A stretch of DNA of 64,000 nt from Thalassia testudinum (taxonomy: Eukaryota > Streptophyta > Magnoliopsida > Alismatales > Hydrocharitaceae). Where the stretch lies: NCBI GenBank assembly GCA_037157565.1, contig JAZHRO010000003.1:68326501-68390500 (forward strand). Reading direction: 5' to 3'. Below are positions 35,368 through 46,486 of the stretch, one piece after another; position 1 is the first letter of the stretch, and each line of letters starts with the position of its first letter. A program made the translations under genes and the position numbers. The notes beneath the pieces are model-generated. The model was given only the letters and a program-made list of their open reading frames with translations. It was not told the origin of the DNA and did no database searches.

Positions 35368-35778
35368 TGATGAGTCCATTTTAATGGACTATTGTTACAC
35401 CTAAGTTAACTCTATTCTTACATTTTATGTTTGTTAATAACCACATTAGGTCATAAAATGATGGCATGCATCATTACTTAAGTTTACATTTATTCTATTG
35501 CATTCTATAACTTATTATGTAATTATTTTATATTTCTTGCAGGTCTCGCACACAGCGCACCCTATGCATCTCCTCTACTTAATTGACTCCATCAGGCTAA
35601 TTTAAGAGTTAACAAATAATGGGGAAAGTGAGAGAGTAGGAGGATTAATTTTGCAAGAGACCAGGGGGTGAAATGAATTTCCCCCTCCCCCAACAGCCGC
35701 CGGCCTCAACAAACCCAAAACAGCCGTCGACCAATTTTAGTAAGGGATTTGGAAATCCCGAGACTTGCATCGGGGAGG
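35368..35778 (+). repeat. Left inverted arm of F
   Basis: This 411-bp arm starts TGATG followed directly by AGTCCATTTTAATGGACT, which is itself an 8-bp inverted repeat around TT. It also holds TTTATATTTCTTGCAGGT, a splice-acceptor-like stretch present in both arms, and GGGATTTGGAAATCCC near the inner end. Confidence 0.9.
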
Positions 35779-37672
35779 CAACAGACTCAATAGATTCACT
35801 TTATTATTTTTTAGTATTCTGAGTTGTGCAATTATCTGATCATTCTTTATCTTATTATGCAAGGAATCTGATGGGGCGACAGGCGCAACGGAGCGACGAC
35901 ATCAACCTCGAGCTAAGCCACATGAGGAAAAGACGCAGGAGACCTGGATCTCACTTTCATAGGGTATTCTCTGTCATCACAAATTTTATTTCTATCTTCT
36001 CGCCTTTGTAGTAATCAGGGCTGAATTTTTGGGGGTCTATCCCCACATTCTTTAGCTACTAGGGTTTACATTTTTCTACGTGCATGATTCCATTTTTTGC
36101 TTGCTTGCCTTTAAAACCAACAAAAGAGAATATTGAGCTGCCTGTTTAGGAGTTGCATGCCCTTAGGTGCACGCATTTAGGGGTGATTGGGCAAGACATT
36201 AGATCTCATTATTGCATTGTAAGCATATTGGCGCGTAGATTGCTAGAGATAGGTACAACTTTCTAACTTTTGCATCCGACTCCTGTTCACACATTTGCAT
36301 TCAAATTAAAATTCAAGACCACCAAGTTGTTTTAATTTACTAATTTAGTGGTCGTCTAACTAAAAGTGGGACTGATAATCAGATTCGACCATAAAATCAA
36401 TTCACATTTGATGTGCCATTCGTTAGAGAGAGTTTCACTTAATTAAAATAGTAATAGAATGATGTGCCGTTGTAATTTATGTGGTGGAAATCTCTCAATC
36501 AAAGATTAAAATAAATATCAATTTAAACCACGAAAAGGATGTCGTATCATAGGGTGGAATATGACCAATAAATTCACGAGTAGACGATTATAATGTTTGC
36601 AGACACCTTGGCGACTTCAATTCGATGAATATGCTGCTCTAAATGGAATTTGCAAATTCATTAAAAGTTCAAGGCTATTTATGTAATTTTCATGTTAGGA
36701 ATCAAGCTCCCAAAAGTATGTATATGATGCATGTGTATTGGCATATCATGTAAGTTTGAATTGCATGCAAATCTGAATTGAATTTCAATGTTGAATGATG
36801 CACATAACACAAGATAAGTAAATTCACGAAATTATAAGTGCACCCATGCAATGTTGCCTGAATAAAATAATCAACATTAAAGTGACAATCACATCCAATG
36901 TAATTTTTAAACTTCCTCTCACTTCTTTGCACGTGCGAGGAGTCTTCGTAGGAGGAGCTACTCTACAGGAAGGCACACCTCGACATGGGCTACATGATGG
37001 TGGTGATGCGGCGGCCGAAGGTAGTCAGACGTGGCCTGACGGTGGAGTAGAATGCTGGCCACCACGACGGCAGGTGGTGTTCGTGGGCTGCTGTGGAAGG
37101 GTGCACGGGCCGCGCGTGGCTGCGCAGTGAGGGTGTTGCACATGCGTGCACTGTGGCTGTGGTCAGGGGATGCTGCAAGCGAGGGCGCTGCACGCTATAG
37201 AAGGCAGCAACTGCTTTGGGTTCTTCCTACTGCTGGAGAGGAAGAAGATGACGAAGAGAACACATGGTCTGTAGTGCAGCTTCGCTGCTACACGATAAGG
37301 GCGCTCAGCGTGCGCAATTTGCAGATACGTGAGGGTGCTTAGTGTGCGTGGTCTGCAGATGCATGAGGGCACACGCACTGTGATGGCACTGCTACTACTA
37401 TGGCTGCGGTGGTTGTGGCTGGGGTGTTGGATCCTTTGCACGTGGTTGGGGTGCGCTTGCAGGGTGCGCGGTGGTGCGTGGAGGTTGTGGCAGTGAACTT
37501 TCAGGGTGCGCGGTGGGAGAAGATGAGGTGCTGCAGCTGCATGGAGGTTGTGATGGAAGCGCATGCTGGTTGGAGAGGGTGAAAGGGTCTGCAGTGCATG
37601 CCTTCTTCACGGTGCACGCAGGATCTTTTCTAGTGGTGTTTTGCCAAGATTGCTAGATCTTTTCTTTTATCT
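35779..37672. other. Interior of F without recognised genes
   Basis: The left part (35779-36900) is AT-rich. The right part (36930-37620) is GC-rich and makes several overlapping open frames on both strands that share no motif with known proteins. The U5-like block (36480-36590, minus) links it to H. Confidence 0.6.
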
Positions 37673-38080
37673 CCTCCCCGACACAAGTCAAGGGATTTTC
37701 AAATCCCTTACTAAAATTGGTCGGCGGCTGTTTTGGGTTTGTTGAGGCCGGTGGCTGTTGGGGGAGGGGGAAATTCACTTCACCCCCTAGTCTCTTGCAA
37801 AATTAATCCTCCTCTCTCACTTTCCCTATTATTGGTTAACTCTTAAATTAGCCTGATGGAGTGGATTAAGTGGAGGAGATGCATAGGGTGCGCTGTGTGC
37901 GAGACCTGCATGAAATATAAAATAATTACATAATAAGTTATAGAATGCAATAGAATAAATGTAAACATAAGTAGTGATGCATGCCATCATTTTATTATCT
38001 AATGTGGTTATTAACAAACATTAAATGTAAGAATAGAGTTAACTTAGGCATAACAATAGTCCATTAAAATGGACTCATCA
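37673..38080 (-). repeat. Right inverted arm of F
   Basis: This arm is the inverted counterpart of 35368-35778 over its full length with about 20 substitutions and a few small indels. Homology stops abruptly after CGGGGAGG on both sides. Confidence 0.9.
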
Positions 38081-38085
38081 ATCAC

Positions 38086-38178
38086 CACCTTACATAACAA
38101 CTTATGCCACATCTATTCCTTCCCTCCAAAAAAAAACCCTTCTAGAGCCCTACCCTTGGTGCCAAAAGTGGTGGCATC
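38086..38178 (+). mobile_element. 3' LTR of element A, third segment
   Basis: These 93 bp after F carry CTTCTAGAG.CC..CC.TTGGTGCCAAAA.TGGTGG, matching E LTR 40730-40755 in order. The LTR of G starts at 38179. GCATC (38174-38178) would be the left target pentamer of G; the right partner is not in view. Confidence 0.6.
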
Positions 38179-39581
38179 TAATAAACACCAGTTTATCATC
38201 ATTCTTATGCATTAAAACAAACTTAGCTCCTAGGATTTTGCTTCCCAAATGGGTTTTTGGGTTGCTTTTAGGCACCAATTAGGTTAGGCATGCATTGCTT
38301 TTTTTTATTGTATTTTTAATGTGTTTCTTGGAGTGTTAGGGACAAACAGACTGATAGATCTTTTAAACCCTAGCACTCTTGAAGGCAACTGGTGAAGGGC
38401 AAGCTTAATCAGGCTATGACTAAGCCAATTCTAGCTCATCATGGCTGGATACCAGCTCCCTTGGACTAGGGTAAGCTCCATTCAGCTCATCTTAACTGAA
38501 TGGTTGCTCAAGGCAACTCATCTCAGCACAAACCAGCTCAAGCCAGCTCAGATCTAGCTCAACTTAGTTGAGTCTAGCTCATCTAAACTCCCATCAATTC
38601 ACTAGGAGCTCTAGCTAGCTCAACTAAGTTAACAGGAGTCCATCTCAGCTCAGCCCCAGCTCATTCCAGCTCCACCCAGCTAATGGCAATTGAACTCCAT
38701 ACTAGTTGAGCTACTACTTGTCAATATAGTACCTTAGCTAGCTCTGGAGTTCTCATCAGTGGAAGTTCCAGCTCAACCTAGCTCTAGCTAGGTTGAGAGC
38801 AGCTCAACTTAGCTCAACTACTGAAGCCTAGCTACTAGCATAAGAGCTAGGTAGCTTAGCTAAGCAGTTGAGCTCCCCAAGAAGCTGCCTCAGAAAATTC
38901 AACTCCAATTACAGTAGCTACCAGCTCCAGGTTATTTTCTCCAGCTCCTCCATGAAACCCAAGCTCCACCATCCCCTACTCTACTAGCTAAGCTAGCTTA
39001 GCTAGCTTAGCTAAGCTCCCCACACCACCCAAGCTCCATGGTTGTCCACTCCTTACCCTTAACCCTAACTAAACCCTGACCTAACCAAACCTACCTAAAG
39101 TGGTGCCAACCTACACAAACCACCAGCACTATCACCCCTTCCTGTTGGCACCAAAAACACCCTAGGCACCCCTTCATTTTGGCTCCAACATGTGCTTAAT
39201 TCTTATCCCTACACATCAACAACTAAAGCCATCCCAACCACCCACCTAACCCCTTCTTGAAAGTCCTCTTTGGTGCCAACCTTAACCCCCCATAACTACT
39301 CTAAACCACACCCTAATTGGCCCCAAAAACCACCTCCCACAGCCCTTCATTTGGCACCAACACCTCCTCCAATCTACACCCTACACACCACCCTCCAACC
39401 TATCCTAACCCTTCATCTAGTGGAACCACCTAGCCCTCTCCCTTGACAAACACAAAGTGGCACCAACTTCACTTAAACCCACACCAACCACCACCTCATG
39501 CAACCTTCCCCTTGGCACAACCTTATATCCACCCTCCATACACCAATCACCACCCTTCAACACCATCCTAACCCTACACAT
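38179..39581 (+). mobile_element. 5' LTR of element G, left part
   Basis: It begins TAATAAACACCAGTTTATCATC, a mutated form of the E LTR start, and runs through an AGCT-rich block (38400-39020). E interrupts it at 39587. The frames at 39417-39690 are unsupported. Confidence 0.75.
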
Positions 39582-39586
39582 GTACT

Positions 39587-41821
39587 TAACAAACGCCAGT
39601 TTATCATCATTCTTATGCATTAAAACAAACCTAGCTCTTAGGATTTTACTCCGCAAATGGGTTTTTGGGCTGCATTTAGGCATAAAATAGGTTAGGCATG
39701 CATTGCACTTTTTTATTATCTTTTTAATATGTTTTTGTGAGTGTTAGGGATGTACAGATATATAGATCCCTAAAACCCTAGCACTCAAGAAGGCAAATGG
39801 TGAAGGAGAAGTCCAGACTAGCAGGAACTCAGCTTGATCTAGCTCACAACAGCTGGAACCTAGCTCACTTGAACTAGGGTTAACTCATCCCAGCTCCATT
39901 CAGCTACTCTCAGCTGAATGGCAGCTCAAGAGAGTTCATCTTAGCTCACCCTAGCTCAAGTCCGCTCAGATCCAGCTCAACTTAGTCGAGTCTAGCTCAT
40001 CTCAGCTCCCACTAGTCCACAGGGAGCTCTAGCTAGCTCAGCTGAGTTGACATGAGTTCACCCCAACTTAGATCCAGCTACATCCAGCTCCATTCAACTC
40101 CAGCCAGCTGAAGAAGAACTCATCCCAGCTCAGGAAGCTCAAGTCCAGCTCCCGGGGACTTAGCTTAGCTGCCTGAACCAGCTTGATTCTCCCCGGGAGC
40201 ACCAGACCAAGCTCACCTCAGCTCATTATGGTAGAAGCTAGCTTACTTTAACTCGGCTTAGCAGCTAGAAAAGAACTAGTAAGCTAAGCCAGCCAGAGTA
40301 ACTCCATGCCAGCCTCTTCAGCAACAGCCAACTCCAATTTCAGCTCCAGACTTCTCCTCCTCAGCTCCTCCCACCAAACCCTAGCTCCAATACCTTCTCC
40401 TCTACTCCTCCATTAGCTAAGCTAGCTTAGCTTAGCTTAGCTTAGCTTAGCCTAGCCTTGCTAGGCTCCAACTTCCTTGTCTTGTACCACCCCAAAAACC
40501 CACCTAACAACTCCACCCAACTAGCTCCACCTAAACTCCACATAAGCTAACCTACTTGGCACCAACCTAGCCTACCCACCACCTCCAAAAGACACCTAAA
40601 AGTGGTGCCAAAACCACCCTAACCACCCCCTTGATGGTGCCACTTTTCCCTCCAAAATTCCTCTTCATCTCCACCACACAATTCCCCTTGAATCCATCTC
40701 CACCATCCACCTAACCCCCCTTCTAGAAGACCCAATGTTGGCGCCAAAATGGTGCTGTCTCTCCACCACCAAAAGCCACCAACACCACCATAACCACCCC
40801 CTTAACACCCCTTGGGTTGGCGCCACACACCCTTGGCCAAAGGATCACCAACCACCTCCATCCTTCCATCCTAGCCCTCCATTTCAAGGGGCACCTTAAC
40901 CCCCCATCCTACCCTATAAGAAGACCACTACCCACCACCATTCAAGACATCCTTGGCTAGAAAATTCGCTCTCATATTCCACCTAGAAGCCCATGTGCAA
41001 GAGAGAAGAAGAAGAAGAAGATTAAGGGGATATTCTGTCCCCTTGGTGCCTTCCCCTCTTCCCTTCTCTCTTAGGTCACGCCAGCCAAAGGAGAAGCCAG
41101 GCAAGGAAGATCTTTGGAGGAGATCTTGAAGGTGGTCCATTCCACCTTGGAGGAGTTTTTGAGGGTGGTGCACGCCCACCCCTTGGAGAGAGCATTGAAG
41201 GTGGTAGCTTCCACCTTGGAGGAGCTCTCAAGGAAGGAGAAGGAGGCCCTCTTTTCAAGCCAAGGAGCAGCTAGGCTTGGAGCAAGGAGACTCCCTTCCT
41301 CACCAGATTTTGCAAGAGGATTAGTGTTTCTTTATTTGTTTTTAAATTTGTTTAGTTCTAGTAGAAGCATTCCTCTACTTGTTCTTGAAAAGAACACTAA
41401 TTCTAGTCAATTAAATTGCCTTCTTTTAGCTTTTTATTGCAATTGTTACTTTTGGTTCTAGCACTTGTTTCACCTCTTCTTCCTAATTACTCTAGGCCTC
41501 CACTTGCCTAGAGTGAGCTTAGGAAGAAGATATTTCTATCTTTTAAATTTTAGTTAAGCAATTGTAGGTGTTAGTACTTTCCGTTACAATTCGCATTTTG
41601 CCCTCGTCTTTTCAAAACAAAAAAAAATTACATATTTAAAATACCAAAAAGAATGTTGAGATGTGTTTTTAGCAATAGAATTGAGTTGCAATTTTTGCCT
41701 CCTTGGATGACCCTAGATACTCCCCTATCTCTAGGTTTATAAATTTAAAAGCGTATGCGAATTCACGTGTTACAACGATGTTAAAAACCCACTTTTACAA
41801 ATCACGCGTATTTCGCTATCA
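39587..41821 (+). mobile_element. 5' LTR of element E
   Basis: This 2235-bp LTR starts TAACAAACGCC, where the 3' copy has TGATAAACGCC, and ends ..TTTCGCTATCA. It shows an AGCT-rich U3 (39830-40470) with an AGCTT microsatellite near 40417-40447, a TATA box at 40915, and a U5 block GCCTCCTTGGATGACCC. Confidence 0.9.
40915..40922 (+). promoter_or_regulatory. TATA box of the E 5' LTR
   Basis: TATAAGAA follows a C-rich stretch. The 3' LTR has TATAAAAA (51858-51865) and the LTR of G has TATAAAAT (52951-52958) at the same place. Confidence 0.65.
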
Positions 41822-41826
41822 CTTTT

Positions 41827-41844
41827 TGGCACCGTTGCCGGGGA
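41827..41844 (+). other. Primer-binding site (tRNA-Asp) of element E
   Basis: TGGCACCGTTGCCGGGGA lies five bases after the LTR end. It is complementary to the tRNA-Asp 3' end with one difference. Confidence 0.9.
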
Positions 41845-43515
41845 GGCACGTCTTTGCTTATTCCTTCTTCTCTTGCTTGAAGTGGATCTCATCCCCTTCT
41901 CTTTCTTTCTTTTGTGTGTGTAGGAATTACAGCGGGAAGGCGGGAATCTGGAAGCGAGAGCTCAAAGTTCCTTTTCTTCCCGCGAAATTCTGGTTGATTC
42001 CACTTTCTAGTCACATAATTAATTAAAACTACCAAAAACATATTAAACTTGGCTTTTAGGATCCCAAACAATTTAATTAAGTGGAGTGGTGCCCATATAA
42101 AATCCATTGTTTGCTTGAATGTTTCTTTAGCACCACTCCATTGCAAGTATTGGTGTTCTATTTTTCGGGTCCAGATTTCTGTCTAGACTTGAAAAATCTT
42201 TTCCTAACACCACAGGCCTCCAAAAATCATAAAATTTCACACAGTGATTTTCAATTAAGTTTGGAACATCTGTTCCAAATTTCAAATCAATTGGATTTGT
42301 ATTTAATTTTTAAAAATTCGTGGATTGCAGAGGGATCACACCCTCTAATCTTCCTATTTTGCTACTATCCGTGAATTTTTAAAATTTTTATACTCATCCA
42401 ATTTTTATTAAATTTATCTTACTGGAATAGTTGTGAAATTTTACATATCACGTAAAATCACAAGACTTTTCTGAGGCCTGTGGTAATACTGAAAAGTCCA
42501 CAATACCCACGGGTATCATTTCTAGACTTTGACACTAGTACAATTAGAAATTCAAAACAATTACCAAAAAAATTCCTAAAATTTTACAAAAATCTTTTCT
42601 GGAATCCTTATTTGATTTCACTCAAGCTAGTGGTGTTGGTTGCATTGATTGGACCACTATCTATTCAGAAAGCCCAAAAATAACTCATTGGTAGTTAAAT
42701 TTCTGTCTTAGGGACAATTGGCTTAGGGTTTCTTCCTTTCTCTTTAGAGACGCAATTTAAAGGAAATATACAATCACCCAAACAACTTGTCTTTCGTTTG
42801 ATTGTGAACTTTCAAACTTGTTTGAAAACTTAAAGAGAAAAACCCTAAAACACATTTAATTAAATCAAATCCTAAAAGACAAAAATACAAAAAAATTGTG
42901 TGACAACTTGATTTTCATTGGAGCCACTCTCCAATTCCTGCACACACACAAAAAAATCAAAATAACATGGCAACATCCCAATAAACGCCCTCCACATTCC
43001 GTGTGCACTATGGCATCCTAGACCTAATTAAAATTTGTAGCAACTTGACCCCTAAGGATTTATCAACTTAGGCTCGCTATTAAGGTCTTAAGTTTTCTTT
43101 AGTTAGTACCAATTCTGTCATCTATATCTGTTGTTCAGGCAGAGGGGCCGTGTCAAACGACCAAGCGTGGGTTTGTACAAGCACCTGGGGTTTTCCCTGG
43201 GAAACGTTTGGGCCCAAACCTCCCCTTAAGCAACTTGGCTAGATTTGTTGATAAAACGGGTATTCACTATTAACTACTTATTTCCTATATAGACCAAGTC
43301 TTAGGTTATTATTAGGGAGTCACATTTAAGTTAGGCTAGTTTTGTTTGTTTGAATTGCACACTTTCTCTCATCTCTGTCTCTTCTCCTCCCCTCCAATTC
43401 TTCCAAGTAGTGCATGCACGGGCGATGGTCCCAACAGCCACACCTCGAGGGACTATCTGATTTTGCCCCCCGCAGCAGGAAATAATTATTTTCTTCCCCC
43501 TCCTCTTCTAAAAAA
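41845..43515 (+). other. 5' leader of element E
   Basis: This is a 1.67-kb noncoding leader. It begins with a pyrimidine-rich tract and a GTGTAGGAATTAC junction that could be a splice-like site, also present in G. It contains TCAAACGACCA at 43153-43163, 353 bases before the gag ATG, which recurs in B and D. The frames at 41703-42374 and 43346-43660 overlap the leader and show no motif. Confidence 0.65.
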
Positions 43516-44904
43516 ATGGAAAACCTTGGAAGTCGTCAAAAAAATTCTACTTCCACTTCTAACCCGTCAGCGGACCCACAAGCTGACTTTACCCTCCCTC
43601 ACCTTCCTAACTTGGAGCAACCAGAAATACCAGCAGGGCCAGGTGGACCTCCAATTATAACCCAAAATACAAATCCCTTTGCATTAATGGTCAACCATTT
43701 GGCTCGACTACAAGAAAATCAAGAAGATCTAGCTAGGACTGTCACGAACCTAGCTAATCAAGGACAAAATCCACCACCCCGCCAACAACCTGTCGTTCCT
43801 CTTAAAGATTTCTATGATCCTTCTAATTATGAGGAAAGACCAGGGGTGGTCTTACCACATGGGGATTTTGAGATTAAACCAGCCATTCTAAACCTTATCA
43901 AGCATTTTCATGGTCTTCCAAGAGAGGACCTTTTTTGTCATCTCGAGGAATTAACTGTCCTCGCTCAAACCACTCGTTCCAGCAATGTGCAGGAAGATGT
44001 GTGGTTAATGAGACTCTTTCCTCTCTCTCTTAAAGACAAAGCATCGCATTGGTTTAGAACGGTTGGGCGCCCTATTACCACCTGGCCCCAATTAAAAAGT
44101 GATTTTCTTAAAAAAAATTTTCCGATTGGTCGAACGAATGCATTAAGAAGATCCATAATGGCCTTTCAACAAAAAATTGGTGAACCCCTCCACAAAGCCT
44201 GGGAAAGATTTCAGGAACTTCTAAGAAGTTGTCCCCACCATGAAATTCCACAATGGCAGTTAGTGCAAATCTTCTATCATGGATTGGAAGATCAATTGAA
44301 ACGATTTGTGGATGCCTCATGTGGAGGCAATTTTCTTAACAAAGATGCCGAAAGTGCCTATCTTCTCTTTGAAGAAATGAGTGAAAACTCATTTAACATG
44401 ACTTCAATGGACAGTTTTGGCAGATCACAAAACCCCAGACACGGAGTCCATGAAATTGACTCTAAATCCACCTCTGCTCCAGTCACGCAAGATGATCTAT
44501 ATATGTTAGCTCAACGACTAGACCAGATGCAAATTCACCAAAATAAAATGGAAGAAAAGCTCATAAACAAACAAGCTCCACACGTCCACTCTGCCCACAC
44601 TAATCTCCCACACATTCTCCGAATAGAAAATCTACACAATATTGATGCCACATCTGCTGGCCAGCAATTTTCGGCTGATTTCCCGCAAGATTTGACTGGG
44701 AATTTTGATCAAAATATTTTTGATCTCACCTCGGAAAATATCTATGCTCTCCAGGAGCAATTTATAAACCCCTCCAACACTTCCAATCAAAACTGGAGGA
44801 CTAACCCAAATCACTCCTGGAAAAACCTGAATCCGATTCCTTTTCCCAAACAAAACTATTTTGGGAATTATGGGCAACCTATGTATCAACCTGGACCATC
44901 CTAG
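43516..44904 (+). CDS. gag: Gag polyprotein of element E (Athila type), uninterrupted
   Basis: This 462-codon frame encodes the capsid-forming protein that would package element RNA in cytoplasmic particles. Residues 1-95 are Pro/Gln/Asn-rich with a helix (LARLQENQEDLARTVTNLAN). Residues 96-330 form the retrotransposon gag core: LKDFYDPSNYEERPG, HFHGLPREDLFCHLEEL, FPLSLKDKASHWFRTVG, FLKKNFPIGRTNALRR, PLHKAWERFQELLRSCPHHE, DASCGGNFLNKDAES. The C-terminus has NWRTNPNHSWKN, the counterpart of the common PGWRNHPNFSW motif. There is no zinc knuckle, as expected for the lineage. The ATG at 43516 follows an A-run. The terminal TAG (44902) is probably a mutated codon, since the same frame continues to 45111 with related sequence and PR lies just beyond. 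Confidence 0.9.
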   Translation: MENLGSRQKNSTSTSNPSADPQADFTLPHLPNLEQPEIPAGPGGPPIITQNTNPFALMVNHLARLQENQEDLARTVTNLANQGQNPPPRQQPVVPLKDFYDPSNYEERPGVVLPHGDFEIKPAILNLIKHFHGLPREDLFCHLEELTVLAQTTRSSNVQEDVWLMRLFPLSLKDKASHWFRTVGRPITTWPQLKSDFLKKNFPIGRTNALRRSIMAFQQKIGEPLHKAWERFQELLRSCPHHEIPQWQLVQIFYHGLEDQLKRFVDASCGGNFLNKDAESAYLLFEEMSENSFNMTSMDSFGRSQNPRHGVHEIDSKSTSAPVTQDDLYMLAQRLDQMQIHQNKMEEKLINKQAPHVHSAHTNLPHILRIENLHNIDATSAGQQFSADFPQDLTGNFDQNIFDLTSENIYALQEQFINPSNTSNQNWRTNPNHSWKNLNPIPFPKQNYFGNYGQPMYQPGPS

Positions 44905-45205
44905 GATGATATTAACAATCAGGTCATGAAAACTCTGCAAGGAATGCAGACTCAAATGACAGAAGTAACCCGCATGATTACCAACTTGCAACACCAAGTT
45001 AAGGTTACTCCTGATCATCGACCTATTTGGAATTTACCTTCCCAACCCATGCTTAACCCAAATAATCAAAGGAATCAATTCCAGGGTGGATATCCCAGTC
45101 AACCCATTTAGCCAGCACCTCAGCATCCGCCGGGTTTTAATAACAGCCAGGCGCCCCATCATCATCCTAGAAACAACCAGACTGCAAATGCAGTTACCTT
45201 AAGGA
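44905..45205 (+). pseudogene. Gag C-terminal tail and gag-protease spacer of element E
   Basis: Reading on in the gag frame gives a helix segment (VMKTLQGMQTQMTEVTRMI), Asn/Gln-rich sequence, a second TAG at 45109, and then NAVTLRNGKTT, the border motif seen in Athila/Tat elements. A frameshift before the protease frame at 45206 ends the reading. Confidence 0.75.
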
Positions 45206-46486
45206 ATGGGAAAACCACTCACAATACCCTGCCTATTAAAGAAACCCACTCTAATGACACAAATTAACTCTTCCCCTCCTATTATTCAGGAGCCAATTCA
45301 TGCAAAACAGGGCAACCCTGCCCCATTTCCACAAGCCCTCCACTCTTCAGAAAAGAAAAAGACAAAATCCGAGCCCACTGAGAAAGAACTAATGGATTTA
45401 TTTGGGCAAGTAGAAATTAATATCCCTCTCCTAAATGCCATTAAATATATCCCTGCCTATGCAAAATTCCTTAAAGATTTATGTACTCCGAAAAGGCAAC
45501 CCAGAAATTTAAGAAAGGTAATTCTTCCTGAGGCAATCAGCTCAGTTGTGCAGAGCCGACTACCTCTTAAGAGAAAAGATCCCAGTGCCCCCCTAATCCA
45601 AGTTATCATTAATGATACCTCATTTGACTGCGCTCTGTTGGATCTTGGTGCCTCAATTAATCTTATCCCCACAGTTGTTTTTGAGGAATTTAAGATCGGT
45701 GAATTGAATCCTGTTGAGGTTACTCTCCAATTAGCCGACCCATCTACAATTAAACCAAGGGGAATTGTTGAAGATGTTATTGTCCGGGTCAAAAATTGTA
45801 TATTCGCAGTAGACTTTTTAGTCCTGGACATAGAGGTACCTGAAGCACTTAAGTTTGCCCCCATTATTCTTGGAAGACCATTCTTAGCCACCGCCTGTGC
45901 CAATATTGATTGTGATTCTGGAAAGATGAAGATCATGTGTGGCGGTGAATCTGTAACCCTAGACATTTTTCAAGCTTCTAGGCGGTTCCAAGAACCAAAT
46001 TTCTTTGATGATTCGGATTCAGAAATAAAAAACATTGTGGAGGAAACTTTGCAAATTTCCCATTTAGGTACCTATTTTGCTGTGAATACGGTTCCTGAAC
46101 AATCCACTTTTTCTCACCCTTCCACCCCAACCACACGTCCAGCTAACATTCCAGCTGACCCTTTCACTCTCACCTCACCTCTAACCCACAAAGCAAAAAC
46201 TCTTTCGAAGCCAGGCCTGCAATTGGAATTAAAACCTTTGCCCGACTCCCTTAAATACGTCTTCCTGGGTCCAAATCAGACCCTGCCCCTGATTATAAAT
46301 TCTAGACTCACCGGGGCACAAGAGCACAAACTCCTCCAGGTTTTGAGTAAATATCGGAAAGCTATTGGCTGGACCCTTTCTGATCTAAAAGTCATTCATC
46401 CGTCCTATTGTACGCATCGTATATATTTAGAGGACGATTCTCGCCCCTCCCGACAACCACAAAGGCACTTAAATCTTATTATGTAG
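45206..46486 (+). CDS. pro: Aspartic protease and RT linker of element E (open fragment of pol)
   Basis: This 426-codon open fragment has no independent start: its first residues belong to the spacer, shifted by one base from gag. Residues about 80-105 carry IPAYAKFLKDLCT. The retropepsin core spans about 130-260: CALLDLGASINLIP with the catalytic Asp, VTLQLADPSTIKPRG, DFLVLDIEVPE, FAPIILGRPFLATA and NIDCDSGKM. The linker has LELKPLPDSLKYVFLG, KAIGWTLSDL and CTHRIYLED, which leads into RT. It stops at TAG 46484, beyond which the frame continues directly into RT. The protease would cleave the Gag-Pol polyprotein. Confidence 0.9.
   Translation: MGKPLTIPCLLKKPTLMTQINSSPPIIQEPIHAKQGNPAPFPQALHSSEKKKTKSEPTEKELMDLFGQVEINIPLLNAIKYIPAYAKFLKDLCTPKRQPRNLRKVILPEAISSVVQSRLPLKRKDPSAPLIQVIINDTSFDCALLDLGASINLIPTVVFEEFKIGELNPVEVTLQLADPSTIKPRGIVEDVIVRVKNCIFAVDFLVLDIEVPEALKFAPIILGRPFLATACANIDCDSGKMKIMCGGESVTLDIFQASRRFQEPNFFDDSDSEIKNIVEETLQISHLGTYFAVNTVPEQSTFSHPSTPTTRPANIPADPFTLTSPLTHKAKTLSKPGLQLELKPLPDSLKYVFLGPNQTLPLIINSRLTGAQEHKLLQVLSKYRKAIGWTLSDLKVIHPSYCTHRIYLEDDSRPSRQPQRHLNLIM

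Larger units (their letters stand above)
35368..38080. mobile_element. Element F: 2.7-kb element with 0.41-kb terminal inverted repeats and a 5-bp TSD
   Basis: F is flanked by a perfect duplication ATCAC (35363-35367 and 38081-38085). Its arms 35368-35778 and 37673-38080 are inverted copies (about 95% identical by eye). It begins TGATGAGTCC and ends GGACTCATCA. Both arms end in TCGGGGAGG; the left arm continues CAACA, as do the post-PBS bases of D and X. A 5-bp duplication with TG..CA ends is typical of LTR-type integrase, not of known plant DNA transposases. The interior (35779-37672) has no transposase or retroelement frame. Its minus strand shares a U5-like block with H. Alternatives are an LTR element with inverted ends, a solo LTR with rearranged ends, or a foldback transposon. 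Confidence 0.75.

Noticed and set aside
36846..37656. Cluster of frames in the interior of F that could be a transposase
   Set aside because: No catalytic motif, zinc finger or conserved frame; the same segment is open on both strands because it is GC-rich.
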